The position numbers were made by a program, and so were the translations under genes. Of a stretch of DNA of 64,000 bases, positions 60,730-64,000 are shown piece by piece (position 1 is the first letter of the stretch; the number at the start of each line of letters is the position of its first letter). Origin of the DNA: Cristatella mucedo (taxonomy: Eukaryota; Bryozoa; Phylactolaemata; Cristatellidae); contig WPIO01000121.1 in the NCBI GenBank assembly GCA_009760855.2, positions 215,001 to 279,000 on the forward strand, in the 5' to 3' direction. The notes under the pieces were generated by a model that was not told the DNA's origin, did not search any database, and saw only the letters and a list, made by a program, of their open reading frames with translations.

Positions 60730-61080
60730 CTGCTCACTGGCGCCGATCGGCGGCAGCAGTCGATCGCGTTGGTCACATGAGCAGAGCGCGATGCGACGAT
60801 GACAGCTTCGACTACCGCACCGGCTACGGCTCAACCCGTCTAGGCGACTATACCTGACTTCTTGCAAAGGACCAGAGTGACTGAGACAGTTGACTCTGCC
60901 GCACAAGCTCAATCGCTGCCGGCGGAACTCTCGCAAAGTCCGAGCGTGCCTCCGAAAAATGGGCAGCCAGCAACATCGGCGACTTCTTTGTCAGAGGAAG
61001 TCACGCTTTTGACGACCACGAGTCCAAAGACCAGCACTCAGCCGACCACGACTATGCTGGCCACGACTAAGATGATGCGC
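60730..61080 (+). pseudogene. Relic D, decayed Thr-rich mucin-like exon
   Basis: CTTGCTGCTCACTGGCGCC matches the gene A intron-exon joint TTGTTGTTCACAGGCACC, with the acceptor AG lost. Later, TTGACGACCACGAGTCCAAA and ACTCAGCCGACCACGACT are the same 15-bp mucin units, only a few copies. It lies downstream of the lectin-like relic, so exon order is scrambled relative to genes A and B. Confidence 0.55.
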
Positions 61081-62400
61081 CAACGACCACCTGAGCAGAT
61101 TTCACTTATTTTTTGCGAAGCCCCTCGAGCGGCTAATTCTATAATAAATCGATGAGGCCGATAATTCTAGAAGTAGCTGAGAAGCTCATGAGCTGACCTA
61201 TGCATGGACAAGCGAGCAGAGATCAGTGCGAGCGAGTACCGGTCAGCACAAAGATGACGGGCCGTCGCGGTGGGCTGTGCATTGGCAGTTGAGGAGCGAC
61301 TTGGCGAAACGTCGCCGCCGCAGTGCCTGACGATTGATGCCTTCGAGCGTGCCGCATCCCCTGGCGAACCCGCTCTGCATCTGCGACGAGCACTTAGCCC
61401 ATCGATCAAATGAGCGGATGCGATCTTTGCCTTTTCCGAGTTCCGGCGGAAGCACTTTTCGCTCGCTGCTCGGTCAACGTCGCCAGCTACGTGAGTGCCG
61501 GAATGCCGAATGAGCGCGTGCCGACGCGCCATCCACGAGGTGGCGAGACACCTTTACGGCTGGATAGGTCAGGCGTGCGGCCGCCTCCGCTGCTAGAGCT
61601 GCCTGCTGCCAAGCAGAGATTCGCTGAAATCGAGGGGAAATTTCTTCCTCACCGCCGAGCGCTGTTACTAGGAGCACTGGCAAGCAAGCCCAATGACTAA
61701 GCCTTTGTACTGATGACAAATTTGGCTCGCGCGGCTTAAGACTTTGACTCCGCGTTAGAGTTCTGAGCTGAATACGAGACCACCGCTCTAAACTCTTCTT
61801 CGGTGTGTTTGCACAACATTTTTAAACGGCCTCATTGCTGAAGCATTTTACCACTCGCGCCATGGAAGGAACTGTTTTGGATTAATGCTATGACACATGG
61901 ATAAGCATCCAAAGTGATTTTAAAATTTGCAATAATGCACTAACGGACATGAATCTCCTTCCCACCGTTTTAAATAAGCTAGGAAGAGAAGCTTACAACC
62001 GATGGACTTGCTATCGGATGCTCTCAGTTGAGTAGCGGAATCTGACTGAAGTCATGCTGACGGATGCATCATCAAAGCTGCAGCACGGGTCTCGTCCTTA
62101 TAATTTTGCGTATTATTCATTTTCACCATTCTAGTGTCTCAATCTTGTGTTTCATTCCATCTAGCTGCTCCATCTCATTGTTGGGTGCCATGACGGTGAT
62201 TTTTCTTTCGCGAGTCACGGAGTGACTTAAACAGACACCGAAATGACAGCCGCAAGCGCGTCTCCTCTTGGTAATGCAGACGAAGCTCCGACTCGCTATA
62301 TCTAGTCGACCGAGAGCGTGCGAGCTGTCAGGCCTGCGGCTCAGCCAGACTCCACCGGCAGCGTGCACGTTTGCCACCGCGACTATTCAGTATCGTCACC
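61081..62400. other. Interval without recognised gene
   Basis: ORFs of 81-121 codons at 61167-61719 on both strands overlap in a balanced-GC stretch and have no known motif. Confidence 0.3.
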
Positions 62401-62560
62401 GACGCGCGAGCTCCGCTGGACCTGCCTCAGCGGCACCAGCAGCGGCTGCATACGAGCGGCGGCGCTAAGTGAGCGGCGGAAAGCCGACGACATGCAGCAG
62501 CTGCAGCGGCTGCAACGGCTGCAAGTTCAGCAGCTCAGCGGTCACAGCGAGTGCATTATT
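62400..62560 (+). repeat. GC-rich block, copy 1, resembling the gene A first-exon region
   Basis: GCTAAGTGAGCGGCGGAAAG, CCGACGAC, then ATG at 62492 and CAGCTGCAGCGGCTGCAACG. The sequence around the ATG resembles gene A's CCGGCGAC-ATGCAG and the following CAGCGGCGGCAGCATCGG. No hydrophobic core follows, so a working signal exon is not supported. Confidence 0.5.
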
Positions 62561-62739
62561 CATTATTGCATTGGAACGTCTTGGAGAACCGACGAACACA
62601 AGAATGTCGCCGCTCCCGTGCAGCCGCCGCCTCCTCCCCCTCCTGCAGCAAGCTGCGTCTGGCCTCTCGGCGATCGTTGAAGTGTTCCGTCATTCCGTTG
62701 ACGTGCGCCTACATTCGTCAGTAGGTAATATTGGCGCGA

Positions 62740-63030
62740 TTTCAGCAACCACTCGCGCACGCTGCGAGCCCCCATTTGCCGAACGATCGAAGCGTGCGAT
62801 TGCAAGGATCGGATTCGCGCGATCGCCCGCCAAGCGCCGATCTGATCGCGCGAAAGGACGGAAAAGCCGCTGCAGATCACAAGACGACGACGAGCCCAGA
62901 AACGCTGCGTCGCTTCCTGCGTCGTCCACGACGGAGACTCGCTTGCGCTTCGCTCTCGCTCTTTGCCCTCTTCGCCTCGCACCGAAATCTCGCGCCTGAA
63001 ACTCGCAACTTTCAGGCCGATCGCCTGCAG
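62740..63030 (+). other. GC-rich spacer between the two block copies
   Basis: It contains CGATCG-rich stretches and CTTGCGCTTCGCTCTCGCTC, reminiscent of the gene A promoter block. Long ORFs in all frames reflect composition. Confidence 0.35.
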
Positions 63031-63047
63031 GGAGCGACGTCGTCGCC

Positions 63048-63208
63048 GAGGCCCGAGCTGCGGTGGACCACGCCGCCGCGGCACCAGCAGCGGCTGCGTA
63101 CGAGCGGCGGCGCTAAGTGAGCGGCGGAAAGCCGACGACAAGCAGCAGCTGCAGCGGCTGCAACGGCTGCAAGTTCGGCAGCTCAGCGGTCACAGCGAGT
63201 GCTGCTCT
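63048..63208 (+). repeat. GC-rich block, copy 2
   Basis: It is nearly identical to copy 1, displaced by 648 bp, from GGCACCAGCAGCGGCTGC through CACAGCGAGTGC. The ATG of copy 1 is AAG here. Confidence 0.75.
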
Positions 63209-63765
63209 CGCTCGCTCGCTCCTGCCGCTGCTCCCTCGCGAGGCTTAGTCTCTGCTAAAGATGCATCTGCTCGGATCGGCTCGCATTCGGCCCTTAAGAA
63301 CTCGTTAACTTCGCTCGTGCACGCTTCGCATGCTAACTTGTGCATGACGCATCGACTGCAAAACTGCAGGATGACGACTGAGGATACCCGACTAACAACA
63401 GAGTTTCGTATCACATACTTGTGTATGAGGGTCGATTCGCACCAACGCCAGGTTCAGCAACTTTGACGACTTTAGCAACTTTAGCAGCTAACTTTGACTT
63501 CTGATGCAAGCAAATGATCTTGGCTATTAAAAAAAAACTATCTAAATTTTCGCGATCATAGAGGCAGCACACAGCAGCTGCACCGGCTTGTGGCTGTTGC
63601 CACGGCAGTAACCCGACGAAAGCATAACCCAGAACAATGCGCGTGAGAACATGAATACTTCTTGACCATCTGAATCCTGACGAAGTCTTATTTTGAAACT
63701 TTGAAAAAACAAACAGGGCCATTTGATTCGATTCAGCATTCGATCTGCCTTCCAGTGCAGCAACT
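63209..63765. other. Interval without recognised gene
   Basis: No motif or shared repeat is seen; a short triplet-like ACTTTGACGACTTTAGCA tract lies at 63460-63500. Confidence 0.3.
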
Positions 63766-63767
63766 CT

Positions 63768-63815
63768 AAAGCACCTAGGAAGAGATTGAATTCTCTGAGG
63801 GTGCAATGCCAAGTG
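63768..63815 (+). repeat. L2-type tail fragment, plus strand
   Basis: AGCACCTAGGAAGAGATTGA followed by ATTCTCTGAGGGTGCAATGC is the LINE tail in plus orientation, with ATTATTATATT shortly after. Nothing more is seen to the window end. Confidence 0.6.
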
Positions 63816-64000
63816 TGTTAATTTTATTACTAATCTTATTATTATATTCATTTAAAATTGCACCTACTAAGGCTTAAGAAATAACTCCTCTGCATGGTTT
63901 TCCTGGTTGGCCACTGAGAACAAACCTGTTGTTCCGAGGCAGCTGGTACTGCACTGCTGGTTAAGGCGAGACCGCTCGGTATAGTACACGCATACTACCT

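Noticed and set aside
62563-63141. 192-codon minus-strand ORF in the GC-rich block
   Set aside because: Several frames are open on both strands and no motif is visible; composition explains it.

Overview
This window looks like nuclear DNA of an animal, most likely a repeat-rich aquatic invertebrate. Support: GT-AG introns with conserved phases, CR1/L2-type LINEs, tRNA-derived SINEs, a decayed protein-primed DNA polymerase of the Polinton/Maverick (or adintovirus-like) kind, very dense dinucleotide and tetranucleotide microsatellites, and secreted PAN / mucin / F-type-lectin-like proteins. A lophotrochozoan is a guess; the sequence alone does not fix the phylum. There is no sign of bacterial organisation, and most short ORFs are chance or microsatellite translations.

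Layout. 0-4.2 kb: AT-rich relic of a Polinton-like element, with the type B DNA polymerase broken by many stops and frameshifts, then an acidic ORF. 5-12 kb: SINEs, microsatellites, and three copies of the 5' end of gene A (6.6-7.05, 9.0-9.37, 9.83-10.1 kb). 9.28-18.6 kb: gene A, six inferred exons (signal peptide, PAN-like, long Thr-rich mucin, 30-bp microexon, two exons forming an F-type-lectin/discoidin-like domain). 22.1 kb: an isolated paralogous lectin half-domain exon (C). 27-33 kb and 38-39 kb: LINE fragments, including the best reverse transcriptase ORF of the window (30.97-32.41 kb, minus). 34.6-46.8 kb: duplicated promoter/first-exon modules leading into gene B, a shorter paralogue with the same exon plan. 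48.06-50.4 kb: a second, broken copy of the gene B 5' end. 53.26-57.3 kb: head-to-tail array of a 5'-truncated L2-type LINE, period 1,064 bp. 59.4-61.1 kb: relic D, decayed lectin and mucin exons. 62.4-63.2 kb: a duplicated GC-rich block resembling the gene A first exon.

How it fits together. The main biological content is a birth-and-death cluster of secreted modular proteins: signal peptide, PAN/apple-like module, O-glycosylation-prone Thr-rich stalk of variable length, and a carbohydrate-binding-type beta-sandwich. Two copies (A, B) have uninterrupted spliced frames; at least four more sites hold broken pieces. Every inferred intron is phase 1, so modules can be duplicated or shuffled without losing frame. 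The surrounding LINEs, SINEs and microsatellites supply homology for unequal exchange. Adhesion, defence or recognition is a reasonable inference for the proteins, but the sequence does not prove it.
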